Assembly (NCBI RefSeq): GCF_024580955.1
Contig: NZ_JANIKD010000013.1
Location: forward strand, 18,146 to 82,145
Length of the DNA: 64,000 nt
Direction: 5' to 3'
From: Corynebacterium sp. 122RC1
Lineage (GTDB): Bacteria > Actinomycetota > Actinomycetes > Mycobacteriales > Mycobacteriaceae
Each line of letters begins with the position of its first letter. The stretch's first letter is position 1. The notes under the pieces are model-generated. The model was not told where the DNA came from and did not search any database. It saw nothing but the letters and a program-made list of their open reading frames with translations. The position numbers and the translations under genes were made by a program. Of the stretch, positions 16,038 through 25,123 are shown piece after piece.

Positions 16038-17396
16038 TTAGTTCCTTTCCGGGTTCAGGGTCGCTGCGACTGCGTCGATCAGGCGGGCTTGGGTGGTGTC
16101 TTTGGCTGCAAGGGCGGTGAGGACTTGCTCGTCGATGGTGTTCTTGGCGGCCAGGTGGGTGATGGTGACCGGCTGGGTCTGGCCTTGCCGGTGAAGCCTG
16201 GCGTTGGTCTGCTGGTAGAGCTCCAGCGACCAGGTGAGGCTGAACCAGATGAGGAGGTGGCCACCTGTCTGGAGGTTCAGGCCGTGCCCCGCGCTGGCGG
16301 GGTGGATCAGTGCCAACGGAACCTCACCGGCGTTCCAGGCGTGGAAGTCCTCGGCGGTCTGCAGTAGCCGGGCCTGTGGGAAGCGGGCTTGGATGCGGGT
16401 GGCGTCGTGTTTGTGCCAGTAGGCCACCAGCAGGCTCTGCCCGTTGGCTGCTTCGATGAGGTCTTCTAACGCGTCAAGCTTTCGGCCATGCACCACGACG
16501 GTCTCGCCGGTTTCGTCGTAGACCGCCCCCGTGGCCAGCTGCAGCAGCTTGCCAGACAGAGCCGCGGCGTTCGCGGCATCCACCACAGCCCCGTCCAGGT
16601 CGATGACCATGTCGCGCACGAGCTGGTCGTAGACCTTGCGCTCAGAGGAGCTCAGCTCAACCTCGTGGGTGGTGATGGTGAGCTCGGGCAGGTTCAGGTA
16701 GTCCGTGGTGCGCATTGAGAGGGTGATGTCGCTGATTGCTTCGTAGATCTCGGCCTCGGCACCGGGGCGGGGCTTGTAGGAGAAGATCTGCATGCCGTTG
16801 CGGCGGTCTGGGGTGAACCAGCGTTCCCGGTAGCGGGTGATGTAGCGGCCAAGGCGCTCACCGCCATCCAGCAGCTTGAACTGGGTCCACAGATCTTCGA
16901 GTCCGTTGGCGGCTGGGGTGCCGGTAAGTCCTACGATCCGGTGGATGTGCGGTCGGACGGAGCTCAGGGCTTTGAAGCGGGTTGCCTTGTGGTTCTTGAA
17001 GCTGGAGAGTTCGTCGATGACGACCATGTCGAACGGCCACTGGCCACCGAGGGTTTTCACCAGCCAGCCGATGTTCTCCCGGTTGATCACCGTCACCATA
17101 GCCTGCGCAGCCAGCGCATCGAGCCGCTGTTGGCGGGTGCCGACAGCGACCGCAACGGTCAGCCCCTCCAGGTGATCCCACTTGTGCACTTCAGCTGGCC
17201 AGGTATCCCGCGCCACCCGCAGTGGCGCAACCACCAGAACCCTGCGGGCTTGGAAGGTGTCGAGTAGGAGACCCCAGATGGCGGTCAGGGTGATGATCGT
17301 CTTGCCGAGCCCCATGCCGAGCAGGATTGCGGCCTGGGGGTGCTCCTCAATAAACCGCGTGGCCTGGTGCTGGTAGTTATGCGGCTGATAGTGCAC
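16038..17396 (-). CDS. SNF2-like DEAD/DEAH helicase
   Basis: A 452-residue superfamily 2 helicase common in phage replication modules. Motif I is LGMGLGKTI, motif II is IDELSSFKN (a DELS variant of DEAH), motif III is LTGTPAANG, and motif VI is QQTNARLHRQGQ. GTG at 17396 is chosen as it overlaps the nuclease stop by 20 bases. The VRR-NUC plus SNF2 helicase pair is a recurrent phage arrangement and suggests a recombination or replication-fork role. Confidence 0.88.
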   Translation of the reverse strand: MHYQPHNYQHQATRFIEEHPQAAILLGMGLGKTIITLTAIWGLLLDTFQARRVLVVAPLRVARDTWPAEVHKWDHLEGLTVAVAVGTRQQRLDALAAQAMVTVINRENIGWLVKTLGGQWPFDMVVIDELSSFKNHKATRFKALSSVRPHIHRIVGLTGTPAANGLEDLWTQFKLLDGGERLGRYITRYRERWFTPDRRNGMQIFSYKPRPGAEAEIYEAISDITLSMRTTDYLNLPELTITTHEVELSSSERKVYDQLVRDMVIDLDGAVVDAANAAALSGKLLQLATGAVYDETGETVVVHGRKLDALEDLIEAANGQSLLVAYWHKHDATRIQARFPQARLLQTAEDFHAWNAGEVPLALIHPASAGHGLNLQTGGHLLIWFSLTWSLELYQQTNARLHRQGQTQPVTITHLAAKNTIDEQVLTALAAKDTTQARLIDAVAATLNPERN

Positions 17397-17655
17397 GGCG
17401 CACCTCCTGGATGCCCTCTGGCCCATCCACGACCAGGCAGGTGAAGCCCTGTGCCCGAAGCTGGTTCATGCGACGCTGCTGTAGTGGCCTGGGTTTCTTG
17501 CCGGGGGCTTTGACTTCCACGAACACGACCCGTCCAGCCCTCAGGCACAGCCGGTCTGGGACCCCATCCACTCCGGGGCTGACGAGCTTCCAGCAGATGC
17601 CACCGTCGGCTTCGATGGCTCTTTTCAGCGTGTTTTCAACAGTTTTCTCATCCAT
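17377..17655 (-). CDS. VRR-NUC domain nuclease
   Basis: A 92-residue minimal PD-(D/E)XK nuclease of the VRR-NUC family. The active-site pattern is GVPDRLCL...VVFVEVKAPGKK, with the Asp and Glu-x-Lys positions intact. GGAGG lies 5 bases before ATG 17655. It is translationally coupled to the helicase and probably acts on branched DNA, as reported for stand-alone phage VRR-NUC proteins. Confidence 0.88.
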   Translation of the reverse strand: MDEKTVENTLKRAIEADGGICWKLVSPGVDGVPDRLCLRAGRVVFVEVKAPGKKPRPLQQRRMNQLRAQGFTCLVVDGPEGIQEVRRALSAA

Positions 17656-17678
17656 GGCAACCTCCATTTCGAGGGCCA

Positions 17679-17782
17679 TGTGCAGAGGGGTGCAGGTGCA
17701 GACACTACCTTTTACATATAGATTCAACATGCATTTTTCCCACATGCGGTAAATAGGTAAATGGTCTGCACCCCTCTGCACA
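17679..17782. repeat. Perfect 16-bp inverted repeat around an AT-rich core
   Basis: Arms TGTGCAGAGGGGTGCA (17679-17694) and TGCACCCCTCTGCACA (17767-17782) are exact reverse complements, separated by 72 bases that are clearly AT-richer than their surroundings. The block lies between the primase-helicase stop and the VRR-NUC start. It could be a replication origin, an operator pair or a long terminator. Confidence 0.7.
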
Positions 17783-17794
17783 CTCGCCCTGCAC

Positions 17795-20059
17795 TTACTC
17801 CTCGAACTCGTCTTTCAGACGCAGCCCATAGACCTTGATCGCGGCCCGGGTCTTCTTTCGGGCGAACCCGGCCATCTCGCAGGCGGCGTTGAAGTCCACC
17901 ATGGGGCGCGCCCACCCTGCTGTGGACAGCGACCAGGCCCGGTAGGCCTGGTAGAGCTCACCGGCTTTCGCTTCCGCACCGTTCTCGACCACGCACTGAT
18001 CGGCCAGGAAGTGTGAGAACCAGTCGTTGTCTTCCCGGTAGGCCTCAGAGGCTTCCACCACCGCGGCCGGGGCAGCGAGGTGGTAGTCCTCTTCGTGGAT
18101 GAGGCGTGCGCCTTCCATCACCCAGGCCAGGATCGCCCCGCCAGCATGCTCGTAGAGGTAGTCGACATAGTTCTTCACGTCCGCATCCCCGCTGATGGTG
18201 GCCGTAAACGGGATGACGATCAGCCTGCGCCAGATGCCTGCATCCATTGCTCCCACCCGGGGCAGGTGATTGGTGTACAGGACGAGAGAGTGGGAGGGGG
18301 TGAAGGAGAAGGGGTCTTTGAACTTCTTCTCCGCGGCGATCTTGTCGGTGGAGGCCAGCTGTTTGACGTTCGAGGTTGACAGCCTCACGCCTTCCTCGGT
18401 CTCTGCTGCGATGAGCAGGCGCTTGCCGCGGGCCTCGGCCAGTTCTGGTTTGACGTTGCGTCGCACCCCAACAGTGAGCGTGTCAGCACTGATGGATCCG
18501 GAGTAGGTGCCAAGCACGCGGGCGATGGTGTTCCAGAACGTGGATTTGCCGTTGCGGCCATCCCCGTAGGCGATGATGAGGGCCTCGAGCATGACTTTGC
18601 CGATCGCTGCCAGGCCACACACCCGCTGCACATAGCCGATCAGGTCCTCATCGCCTTGGAAGGTAACCTTGAGGGCTTGGCGCCACAGGTCCACGCCCTG
18701 GGTGTCTGGGCTGGTGGCGGTCTGCAAGGTGATGAGGTCTGCCGGGTGGTTATCCCGCCTGGAGGCCAGGCCCTCGGTGAGCTGGTAGGTGCCGCCCGGG
18801 GTGCACAGCAGGTACGGGTCACAGTCCAGATCTGAGGCCCGCACCTCAAGCAGCGGCTGGGCTTCTTTGAGGGTGGCTGCGATATTGCGGGACTGGCGCC
18901 GCCCGAGCACGAACTTGTGATACTCGCTGGCCTTCAGCAGCCGCTGATACGCCACCTGCTGGGCGTCACTGAGTGAGGCGACACCTTTCGTCTTCGACGA
19001 GGCGGCAGCAATGGTGTCTGCGGCTCCGGTGTCAGCCATGAGTGTGTGGGCCTGGTCGAGCATGTTTTGTGCTTCGTCGAGCTGGCGGGTGGTGAGCTCT
19101 TGGGCGACAGCCTGGGCGAGTAGGTCGTTTTCCACCCACACCCCGCCCTCGTAGACCAGCCAGTGGGTGGACAGGGAGTAGCGGATCTTGTCGGCGTACT
19201 CGGTAGCTAACGCTTCGGCTTGCCCCACGTCGGTGTAGTCATCGGGTTTGAGTGAGGTCAGCGCCTGGTAGACGGCGGGCTTGACGTAGGAGGGGTCTTT
19301 CGCGACCCGGCCAGCAAACCTCAGCGCTGACCGCCAGATCGCTTCCAGCTCCGCGGTGGGCAGGGGCGGGTCGCACAGCGCGGCCTTGCGGTCAAAGAGG
19401 GTGCGGGCCTGCTCGGTATCCCCGTAGCGGATGAGCACCCGGCCGGCGAAACGGGACAGGGTGGCGTTGCGGCTGCCCTCCCCGATAGCGAGTGTTGCAG
19501 CATCGAATGCGGCGAACGCATCTTGCTCGGCTTGGCGGGTGAGCCACTCGTCGACCAGCAAGGTGCCGGTGAAGGCTTCCACCTGCGGGGCGGGGTGTCC
19601 GTAGAGGAATCGGGCCGCATCCAACGCCCCAGTGTCGAAGAAGGTGAACCGATCAGCCAGGGACTTTTTCAACCCCGCGTAGGTCGCTGGGTCGGTAACC
19701 GGACTGATGGGCAGGTAGACGTGGAAGCGGGGCCTAGCAGGTGTTCCATGCTTGGAGGTGTTGTGGTTGCGGGACGTGGCTGTCATGAACTCCACATCCG
19801 CCAGCAGGTCTGCCAGGTGCTGCGGGCTCACCCACTCGTCGGGGTTCTCACTGTGGTCGTTGTCGATGTCCATCACCAGGCAGTCCGAGGTGACAAACCC
19901 GTGGGTGGAGCGCTGATTGCCTTGGTATTCGGCGGCAACATGGTCGAACCGTGCTGCCGCCTGCAGGTCGGCGGCGTCGGTGATGGTGGCCTTGTTCGGG
20001 TAGTGGGTGTTCGAGGCCAGGCCGCTGGTGGTGGCGGTGAACAGGGTGAAGGTGGTCAT
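17795..20059 (-). CDS. D5/P4-type DNA primase-helicase
   Basis: A 754-residue replication protein. The N-terminal part carries the primase-like CLVMDIDNDHSENPDEW region and a PARPRFHVYLPI segment. The C-terminal half is the D5 helicase with Walker A YGDGRNGKSTF, the KQLASTDKIAAEKKFKDP region and YTNHLPRVGAMDAGIWRRL. It primes and unwinds phage DNA. Its 5' end overlaps the upstream gene by 4 bases. Confidence 0.92.
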   Translation of the reverse strand: MTTFTLFTATTSGLASNTHYPNKATITDAADLQAAARFDHVAAEYQGNQRSTHGFVTSDCLVMDIDNDHSENPDEWVSPQHLADLLADVEFMTATSRNHNTSKHGTPARPRFHVYLPISPVTDPATYAGLKKSLADRFTFFDTGALDAARFLYGHPAPQVEAFTGTLLVDEWLTRQAEQDAFAAFDAATLAIGEGSRNATLSRFAGRVLIRYGDTEQARTLFDRKAALCDPPLPTAELEAIWRSALRFAGRVAKDPSYVKPAVYQALTSLKPDDYTDVGQAEALATEYADKIRYSLSTHWLVYEGGVWVENDLLAQAVAQELTTRQLDEAQNMLDQAHTLMADTGAADTIAAASSKTKGVASLSDAQQVAYQRLLKASEYHKFVLGRRQSRNIAATLKEAQPLLEVRASDLDCDPYLLCTPGGTYQLTEGLASRRDNHPADLITLQTATSPDTQGVDLWRQALKVTFQGDEDLIGYVQRVCGLAAIGKVMLEALIIAYGDGRNGKSTFWNTIARVLGTYSGSISADTLTVGVRRNVKPELAEARGKRLLIAAETEEGVRLSTSNVKQLASTDKIAAEKKFKDPFSFTPSHSLVLYTNHLPRVGAMDAGIWRRLIVIPFTATISGDADVKNYVDYLYEHAGGAILAWVMEGARLIHEEDYHLAAPAAVVEASEAYREDNDWFSHFLADQCVVENGAEAKAGELYQAYRAWSLSTAGWARPMVDFNAACEMAGFARKKTRAAIKVYGLRLKDEFEE

Positions 20060-20487
20060 GGCTGGATCTCCCGGAAGTCGGAATCGAGAAAGCGGATGGG
20101 GATGTCGAGGTGGCGGGCCCAGCAGGCCTCGGTGCGCATGCCGGGGCTGATGCGCGGGGCGTACACCCACACCTCCTCGCACTTGGACAGCACGATGCGG
20201 TTGAAGAACATGGCGAGTTCCCGTTCGGCGGGCTTGGTGTCATCCATGAACTGTGGGAAGAGCAGGTGTGGCGCGATGGGGATGCGACGGCGCGCCACTG
20301 CGGCAGCGCACATGCGGCGGGCCAAGCGAATGTTGGCCTCGGTGTCCCCGGCGAACGGGCTGCAGATGTAGGCCAGGGGCCGGTATCCGAACCGCTGCCG
20401 CTGCTCACGTTTGAGCACCTCAAAGACGGTCGGGTCCGCGCACCCCGAGGCGTTTAGGCGTGGGATCGTCGAGTCGGTGGGGTTCAC
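20056..20487 (-). CDS. DUF7768/DUF4406-like nucleotide-binding protein
   Basis: A 143-residue protein with the pattern YICSPFAGDTEANIRLARRMC...IPIAPHLLFPQFMDD, then ERELAMFFNRIVLSKCEEVWVYAP, typical of the nucleoside deoxyribosyltransferase-like fold (DUF4406/DUF7768). A role in nucleotide or ADP-ribose chemistry is possible but unproven. It overlaps both neighbours by 4 bases, so it belongs to the replication operon. Confidence 0.75.
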   Translation of the reverse strand: MNPTDSTIPRLNASGCADPTVFEVLKREQRQRFGYRPLAYICSPFAGDTEANIRLARRMCAAAVARRRIPIAPHLLFPQFMDDTKPAERELAMFFNRIVLSKCEEVWVYAPRISPGMRTEACWARHLDIPIRFLDSDFREIQP

Positions 20488-21281
20488 TGGGCCACCCCGC
20501 GCTCGATCAGAGGGAGCAGACCCCGCTCGTGCTTGAGCAGGTCGTAGATGAAGAGGCGGCCCTTCTGGGTCCAGTACAGGTGGGTGCTGGTCTTGCCGGT
20601 TTCCTCGTCGTAGACGAAGGTCTTTGAGTGGGCGTAGCCAGCCTCGGCGTGGGCGGCGTAGAGGAACCAGCGGCCAGACTGCTTAAACTGCACACCCAGC
20701 TCATGGAGCAGCTTGTTGAGCTTGCGGGCCGTGAGCCCGTAGTCCTTCGCGATCTCAGTGGTGGTCAGCAGGCTCTCGGACTGCAGCACCATGTCGTAGT
20801 AGGTGACCTTTGGACGTGCCTCGAGCAGCAACTGGGCTTGCTGGAGGTTCTCTGCCGCTAGGGCTTCGTTGCGTTCCTTCTCCTCCACGTAGGACTGCAG
20901 CATGGCAAGCAGAGCCTTCGGATTCGTGCGGATCTCCTCGATCACTCGGTCGGTGATGTACAGGCCGTGTTTGCGGATCGAGGGCAAAACCTCGTCCATC
21001 ACCCAGGACTCAAACTTCTGGGCGGCTGGAAGGTGGGAGGAGAAGATCAGTCGGTAGAGGTCGCCTTCGCTGATGAATCGGACTTCTTGCAGACCTCCTG
21101 GGGTTTCAAGGGGGTGGTGAATCGCCACCCCCTTGCAGTGCTGCTTGATGGCGTTAACCGGATCCTTGTATCCGAGCGCGATGGCGGCATCCTTCGCGCA
21201 GATGTAGATGGTCTCGCCGTCGACGATGGTGCGCAGGTTGCCGAAGTCCGGGTGGGTGTACGAGTTCAGATTGGTGCTCAT
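20484..21281 (-). CDS. Phage antirepressor, BRO-N and KilAC domains
   Basis: A 265-residue DNA-binding protein. Residues about 10-105 form the BRO-N domain (CAKDAAIALGYKDPVNAIKQHCKG, WVMDEVLPSIRKHGLYI). A coiled linker (SYVEEKERNEALAAENLQQAQ) leads to a KilAC domain (TTTEIAKDYGLTARKLNKLLHELGV). It probably controls the lytic switch or early genes. AGGAAGGC precedes its ATG. Confidence 0.9.
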   Translation of the reverse strand: MSTNLNSYTHPDFGNLRTIVDGETIYICAKDAAIALGYKDPVNAIKQHCKGVAIHHPLETPGGLQEVRFISEGDLYRLIFSSHLPAAQKFESWVMDEVLPSIRKHGLYITDRVIEEIRTNPKALLAMLQSYVEEKERNEALAAENLQQAQLLLEARPKVTYYDMVLQSESLLTTTEIAKDYGLTARKLNKLLHELGVQFKQSGRWFLYAAHAEAGYAHSKTFVYDEETGKTSTHLYWTQKGRLFIYDLLKHERGLLPLIERGVAQ

Positions 21282-21484
21282 GTCGAGCCGCCTTCCTGAG
21301 AGGCGTCCAGGCGATGCACCGTGCAGCGCGCTCGTCCTCTCAGGCCCTAGGCGGCGAGAAGCGTCAGGTGATAACCCCAGTCGAAAGAACGGTGACGCGG
21401 ATCGGCAAAGACGTGTATGTCGGCGCGCTTCCAGGGCGGATGCTGTGCGAGTTGCCAGGCGGGTTCCGTGTCAGAACGAGATCT

Positions 21485-21556
21485 GCTATCCTTGTGGGTA
21501 ACAAGACCGGTTCCGCTGCCCGCTTCGGTGGGAGTCCAGGGCCGGTCCTTTTTCGC
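21485..21556 (+). ncRNA. Structured leader of the Abi_2 gene, resembling abiF RNA
   Basis: Directly after a TGCTATCCT-type extended -10 box come CTTGT-gggta-ACAAG and then GACCGG ... CCGGTC, which encloses CCC-gcttcggt-GGG. The second stem ends about 14 bases before the GTG start. A structured RNA called abiF has been described upstream of abiF/abiD-type genes, and this leader has the right place and general form. I could not check it against the covariance model. Confidence 0.5.
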
Positions 21557-21567
21557 ACGGAGGGGTC

Positions 21568-22497
21568 GTGACCGATAGCCCGATTAAGCCTTTCAGGAGT
21601 TACGCTGAGCAGGTAGCGCTCTTGCGTTCACGCGGCATGGTGATCGAGGATCTGGATCAGGCGGTTGATGCGCTTGCGACGCGTAACTATTACAGGCTTT
21701 CGGGTTACTGGCACTCAGCGCGCATCATCGATTTTGTCTCCGGCAAGCCCACCGATCGCTTCCAGCCGGGCACATCCCTAGATCTCTGCGTTGATTTGTA
21801 CGAATTCGACGCCAGACTGCGCAGCGCCGTATTCACAAGCCTGGCTCCGATAGAACTCGCCCTGCGGTCTCTACTGGGTTATCACCTAGGTAGCATTGAC
21901 CCGCTGGTGCATCTGGATATTGAACAGCTCAACGCAGTGGCCCGTACCCCGGATCGGAAAAATCCGCGCAAAACACAGCACGCCGTGTGGCTTGCCAAAT
22001 ATATGGAGGCCGTGAGGAACTCACGCGAGGACTTCGTTGCTCATCACCGCGCCCAGTACGGTGGGCAACTGCCCGTGTGGGTTGCAGTTGAGATCATGGA
22101 CTGGGGCATGCTGTCCTACCTGTACCGATTCAGTCCTCGACGGGTGCGCGATGAGATCGCAGGCTTGTGTGCGATGACAGCTCCACAGTTGGAATCCACC
22201 CTGAAATCGCTCAATGTGTTGCGCAACCTTTCTGCTCATCATGCCCGGCTGTTTAACCGGGGTTTCGACATCAAGCCCAAGCCCATCAGGCATGAGTTGA
22301 TGGAACCTGTCAACGCGCTGACGTACAGGTTGTTCGGGCAGATCAGCATCATTCGATTCCTGCACCACCAATTGGACCTGCCAGGTAGCGAGCGTCTCGC
22401 TCACACACTCGAGACGTTCCCCCACAACGAGATCATCCCCTTCGAAAGGATCGGAGCGCCCCAGAACTGGCGCGCCCTGCAGCTCTGGGCTAACTAA
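21568..22497 (+). CDS. Abortive infection protein, Abi_2 (AbiD/AbiF) family
   Basis: A 309-residue protein with the Abi_2 pattern: KPFRSYAEQVALLRSRGMVIEDLDQAV at the start, NYYRLSGYW, FDARLRSAVFTSLAPIELALRS, and the HEPN-like RNLSAHHARLFNR (R-x4-H) near residue 225. HEPN proteins of this kind are usually RNases that act on infection. It begins with GTG at 21568 after GGAGGGGTC, and runs opposite to the replication genes on both sides. Probably a superinfection-exclusion gene of the prophage. Confidence 0.88.
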   Translation: MTDSPIKPFRSYAEQVALLRSRGMVIEDLDQAVDALATRNYYRLSGYWHSARIIDFVSGKPTDRFQPGTSLDLCVDLYEFDARLRSAVFTSLAPIELALRSLLGYHLGSIDPLVHLDIEQLNAVARTPDRKNPRKTQHAVWLAKYMEAVRNSREDFVAHHRAQYGGQLPVWVAVEIMDWGMLSYLYRFSPRRVRDEIAGLCAMTAPQLESTLKSLNVLRNLSAHHARLFNRGFDIKPKPIRHELMEPVNALTYRLFGQISIIRFLHHQLDLPGSERLAHTLETFPHNEIIPFERIGAPQNWRALQLWAN

Positions 22498-22509
22498 CCC
22501 GCAGCGCTC

Positions 22510-24459
22510 CTAATCTTTCATGTAGTAGTCACACTCGTAACCGTCAGCATCCAGCGGTAGGCCGTCTGCCCAGGTGGGGAGCCTGGTCATGAGTGCGACG
22601 ATGTCTTCGACGCTCGCACCATCGGTGGGTTCGTCGACGACGATCTCGTCGTGAATATGCATCACGATCCGATGCCCGGCCGCATCGACGTGGTGCATGG
22701 CATGGGTGAGGAGGTCCCGGGCGGTGGCTTGGACGAGGTTCTCGGTGAGCTTGCCGCCGTAGGTTTCGATCGGGCCCCACTTGCGGGTGGTGCCATCCAC
22801 CCCGTCGAAGAGAATGCTGGTCATACCGAAGCGGTTCTCACCGAGCCTGGGTCGCGGGTAGCACAGCTCCCGCCCCGACGGCAGAGCAATGAACAGGCAC
22901 CCAGAGCGGTAAGACAACCGGATGCGTCCGACCTGAGTTGGGGTTCGGGTCTCAACTGTGGTGATGCCTGCTTGCTCGATCTCGTGCCAGAACTGCACGA
23001 CCATCGGGTTGGCGTCCCGCCACGCATCAACCAACGGTTTGAGCTCTGCCTCGTCCAGGCCCATGCGCAAGGCTCCCATGGCTTTGAGCGCTCCGACCGA
23101 GCCGCCGTACCCGCAGGCCAGGACCGCGATCTTCCCTTTCTGACGCAGCTCCGCATTGGCCCCGTGCTTCTCGACCGGGACACCGAACATGCGGCTCGCG
23201 GTCTGGCAGTAGAGGTCTTTGCCCTCACGGAAGGCCTGCAGGGTGCCGTCTTCACCGGCGAGCCACGCCAGCACCCTGGCCTCGATCGCGGAGAAGTCAG
23301 CGACGATGAACCGGTGGTCCACGCTGGGGATGAAGGCGGTGCGGATGAGTTGGCTCAGGGTGTCTGGTAGCGGGGCATAGAGCACCTCCAACGCCTCACT
23401 ATCACCGGCGGCGAGGAGGCCCCGGGCAGAAGCGAGGTCGGGCATGTGGTTGCGCGGCAGATTCTGCACCTGAATCAACCTGCCCGCGAAACGGCCGGTG
23501 CGGCCGGCACCCATGTACTGGATGAGCCCGCGCGCCCGCTGATCTTGGCCTGCGACGGCGAGCATGGCTTGGTACTTCTTCACCGAGGACTTCGACAAGT
23601 CCTGGCGAAGCCTCAGCACCTCAGCGACCTGCCCGGTCGCAGTCTCGAATGCGGCCTCCACCTCGGCCTTGGTCAGCGACTCCAAGGCGCAGTCGTGCTC
23701 AGCGAGCCAGTCTTTGAGCTGGATGGGGCTATTGGGGTTCTCCAATCCGGTGAGCTGCTGGGCGCGCTCGATGCAGGTGTCACGGTGACGGGTATCGACC
23801 TCCACCGCGTTAGCAGCCAGAGTCGTATCAATACGGACTCCGGTGTCGTTGATGCGCTGATCCAACCAGTACGTCTCCCACTCCGCATCGGGCATCGGGT
23901 TACGGGCCAGTCTCGCGGCAAGTTGGACTTCAACGTCGACATCGCGGCGGTTGTAGGAGATGTACTGCTCCCAGCCGACCGGGTCATCAGAGGGCAGGAT
24001 GCGGCCTCCATCCTTGCCGGGGATAGAAAACCGGCGGATAAGCCTCTGCCCGGCGGGGTCTTTCTCGAGCGGTAGCCGTAGTGCTTTGGCTGCGCCGTCC
24101 AGGTTCATGGGTAGTCCTAGGGAAGCTGCCCAGACCATGGTGCACCGCCACCCACGTGGATCCAGAAACCCCTCAGACAGTAGGTCTGGGTGGTGGCGGC
24201 GCAGAAAGGCCGAAAGGCAGACACGCTCGAAGGCCGCGTTGAACGCCGACTTCGTAACAGTCGGGTCGGTGAGCGCCTGAAGGATCATGGTCGGGATGGG
24301 CTCACCCCGGGCCAGGTCGATGACCTGGGTGGGTGCCCCGTCGATGCTGTAACCAAACAAGAGGATGCGGAAGGCCTCGTCTTCGGCGTACCTGTACACA
24401 CCAGCGGTGGCGAGGTTGGTGGGGCTGAAGGTCTCAAGGTCCAGGGAAAGCGTGCGCAT
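22510..24459 (-). CDS. Family A DNA polymerase (phage)
   Basis: A 649-residue polymerase with 3'-5' exonuclease. Exo I is LSLDLETFSPT at the N-terminus. Motif A is VADFSAIEARVLAWLAGE, motif B lies near RQKGKIAVLACGYGGSVGALK and motif C is VMHIHDEIVVDEP. It replicates phage DNA with the D5 primase-helicase. Its stop is 12 bases from the Abi_2 stop on the other strand. Confidence 0.95.
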   Translation of the reverse strand: MRTLSLDLETFSPTNLATAGVYRYAEDEAFRILLFGYSIDGAPTQVIDLARGEPIPTMILQALTDPTVTKSAFNAAFERVCLSAFLRRHHPDLLSEGFLDPRGWRCTMVWAASLGLPMNLDGAAKALRLPLEKDPAGQRLIRRFSIPGKDGGRILPSDDPVGWEQYISYNRRDVDVEVQLAARLARNPMPDAEWETYWLDQRINDTGVRIDTTLAANAVEVDTRHRDTCIERAQQLTGLENPNSPIQLKDWLAEHDCALESLTKAEVEAAFETATGQVAEVLRLRQDLSKSSVKKYQAMLAVAGQDQRARGLIQYMGAGRTGRFAGRLIQVQNLPRNHMPDLASARGLLAAGDSEALEVLYAPLPDTLSQLIRTAFIPSVDHRFIVADFSAIEARVLAWLAGEDGTLQAFREGKDLYCQTASRMFGVPVEKHGANAELRQKGKIAVLACGYGGSVGALKAMGALRMGLDEAELKPLVDAWRDANPMVVQFWHEIEQAGITTVETRTPTQVGRIRLSYRSGCLFIALPSGRELCYPRPRLGENRFGMTSILFDGVDGTTRKWGPIETYGGKLTENLVQATARDLLTHAMHHVDAAGHRIVMHIHDEIVVDEPTDGASVEDIVALMTRLPTWADGLPLDADGYECDYYMKD

Positions 24460-24485
24460 TGGGTGTCCTATCTATAGATGTGGTT

Positions 24486-24538
24486 GTGGCGGGACACCCC
24501 GAGTCGAGCAATGCTCAGACCACAAGGTGCCCCGCCAC
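24486..24538 (-). terminator. Long hairpin between DUF2815 and polymerase genes
   Basis: GTGGCGGG and CCCGCCAC arms bracket about 37 bases with extra inner pairing (GGGGTGT with ACCTTG is imperfect). It sits between the DUF2815 stop and the polymerase start. It may limit read-through into the polymerase gene. Confidence 0.45.
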
Positions 24539-24554
24539 GAAGCCGGAGTCGGGG

Positions 24555-25106
24555 TTAGGCCAGGAAGTCATCCCCAGCACTGAACGCTGCGAAGTCATCC
24601 GCAGCCGAGGTGCGGCCACCGCCCAGCGGCTCGCCATCGCGGAGCTTCTGCACGTTGCCGAGCCCGCAGGCGATGCCGCGGTTGCCGTTGGTGTTGAAGG
24701 CGTAGAAGTTCAGTGAGACGCGGGCGTAGCAGCCGGAGTACACCTCCGCGGGTGAGAGCACCGGGTTGAGGTCCTGGTCGACGACCTCGGGCGGCAGGGT
24801 GGAGTTGGCGTTGATGAAGAAGCACCCGGCATAAGCCTCGTCGTCACGCTCGGTGTCCCCGTCACGCAGCGGGAGCTTGAGGGCGGCCTTGTTTGGGCGC
24901 TTTCCACCGAACTTTCCGATGCCTGCCTCGATGGCGGCGTCGATGGCCCGTTCGATCTTGCCGATCGTCTCCCGATCGCTCTTCGGGATGATCAGGGACA
25001 CGGAGTACTTGGGCTTGGAGCCCTGGATGGACTGGGGCTCGAAAAGGTGTGCGTAGGACAGGCGGACTTCGCCGGTAACAACGCGAGTCGGATTCTGAGT
25101 GTTCAT
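24555..25106 (-). CDS. DUF2815 protein, probable phage ssDNA-binding protein
   Basis: A 183-residue protein with the DUF2815 pattern: TGEVRLSYAHLFEPQ, KYSVSLIIPKSD, CFFINANSTLPPEVVD, VYSGCYARVSLNFYAFN, and an acidic C-terminus (SAADDFAAFSAGDDFLA). DUF2815 proteins resemble T7 gp2.5-type OB-fold ssDNA-binding proteins, whose acidic tail recruits replication partners. It lies beside the polymerase and the DUF2800 gene, a frequent trio. Confidence 0.9.
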   Translation of the reverse strand: MNTQNPTRVVTGEVRLSYAHLFEPQSIQGSKPKYSVSLIIPKSDRETIGKIERAIDAAIEAGIGKFGGKRPNKAALKLPLRDGDTERDDEAYAGCFFINANSTLPPEVVDQDLNPVLSPAEVYSGCYARVSLNFYAFNTNGNRGIACGLGNVQKLRDGEPLGGGRTSAADDFAAFSAGDDFLA

Positions 25107-25123
25107 AATGGTGACCTCCTTGG

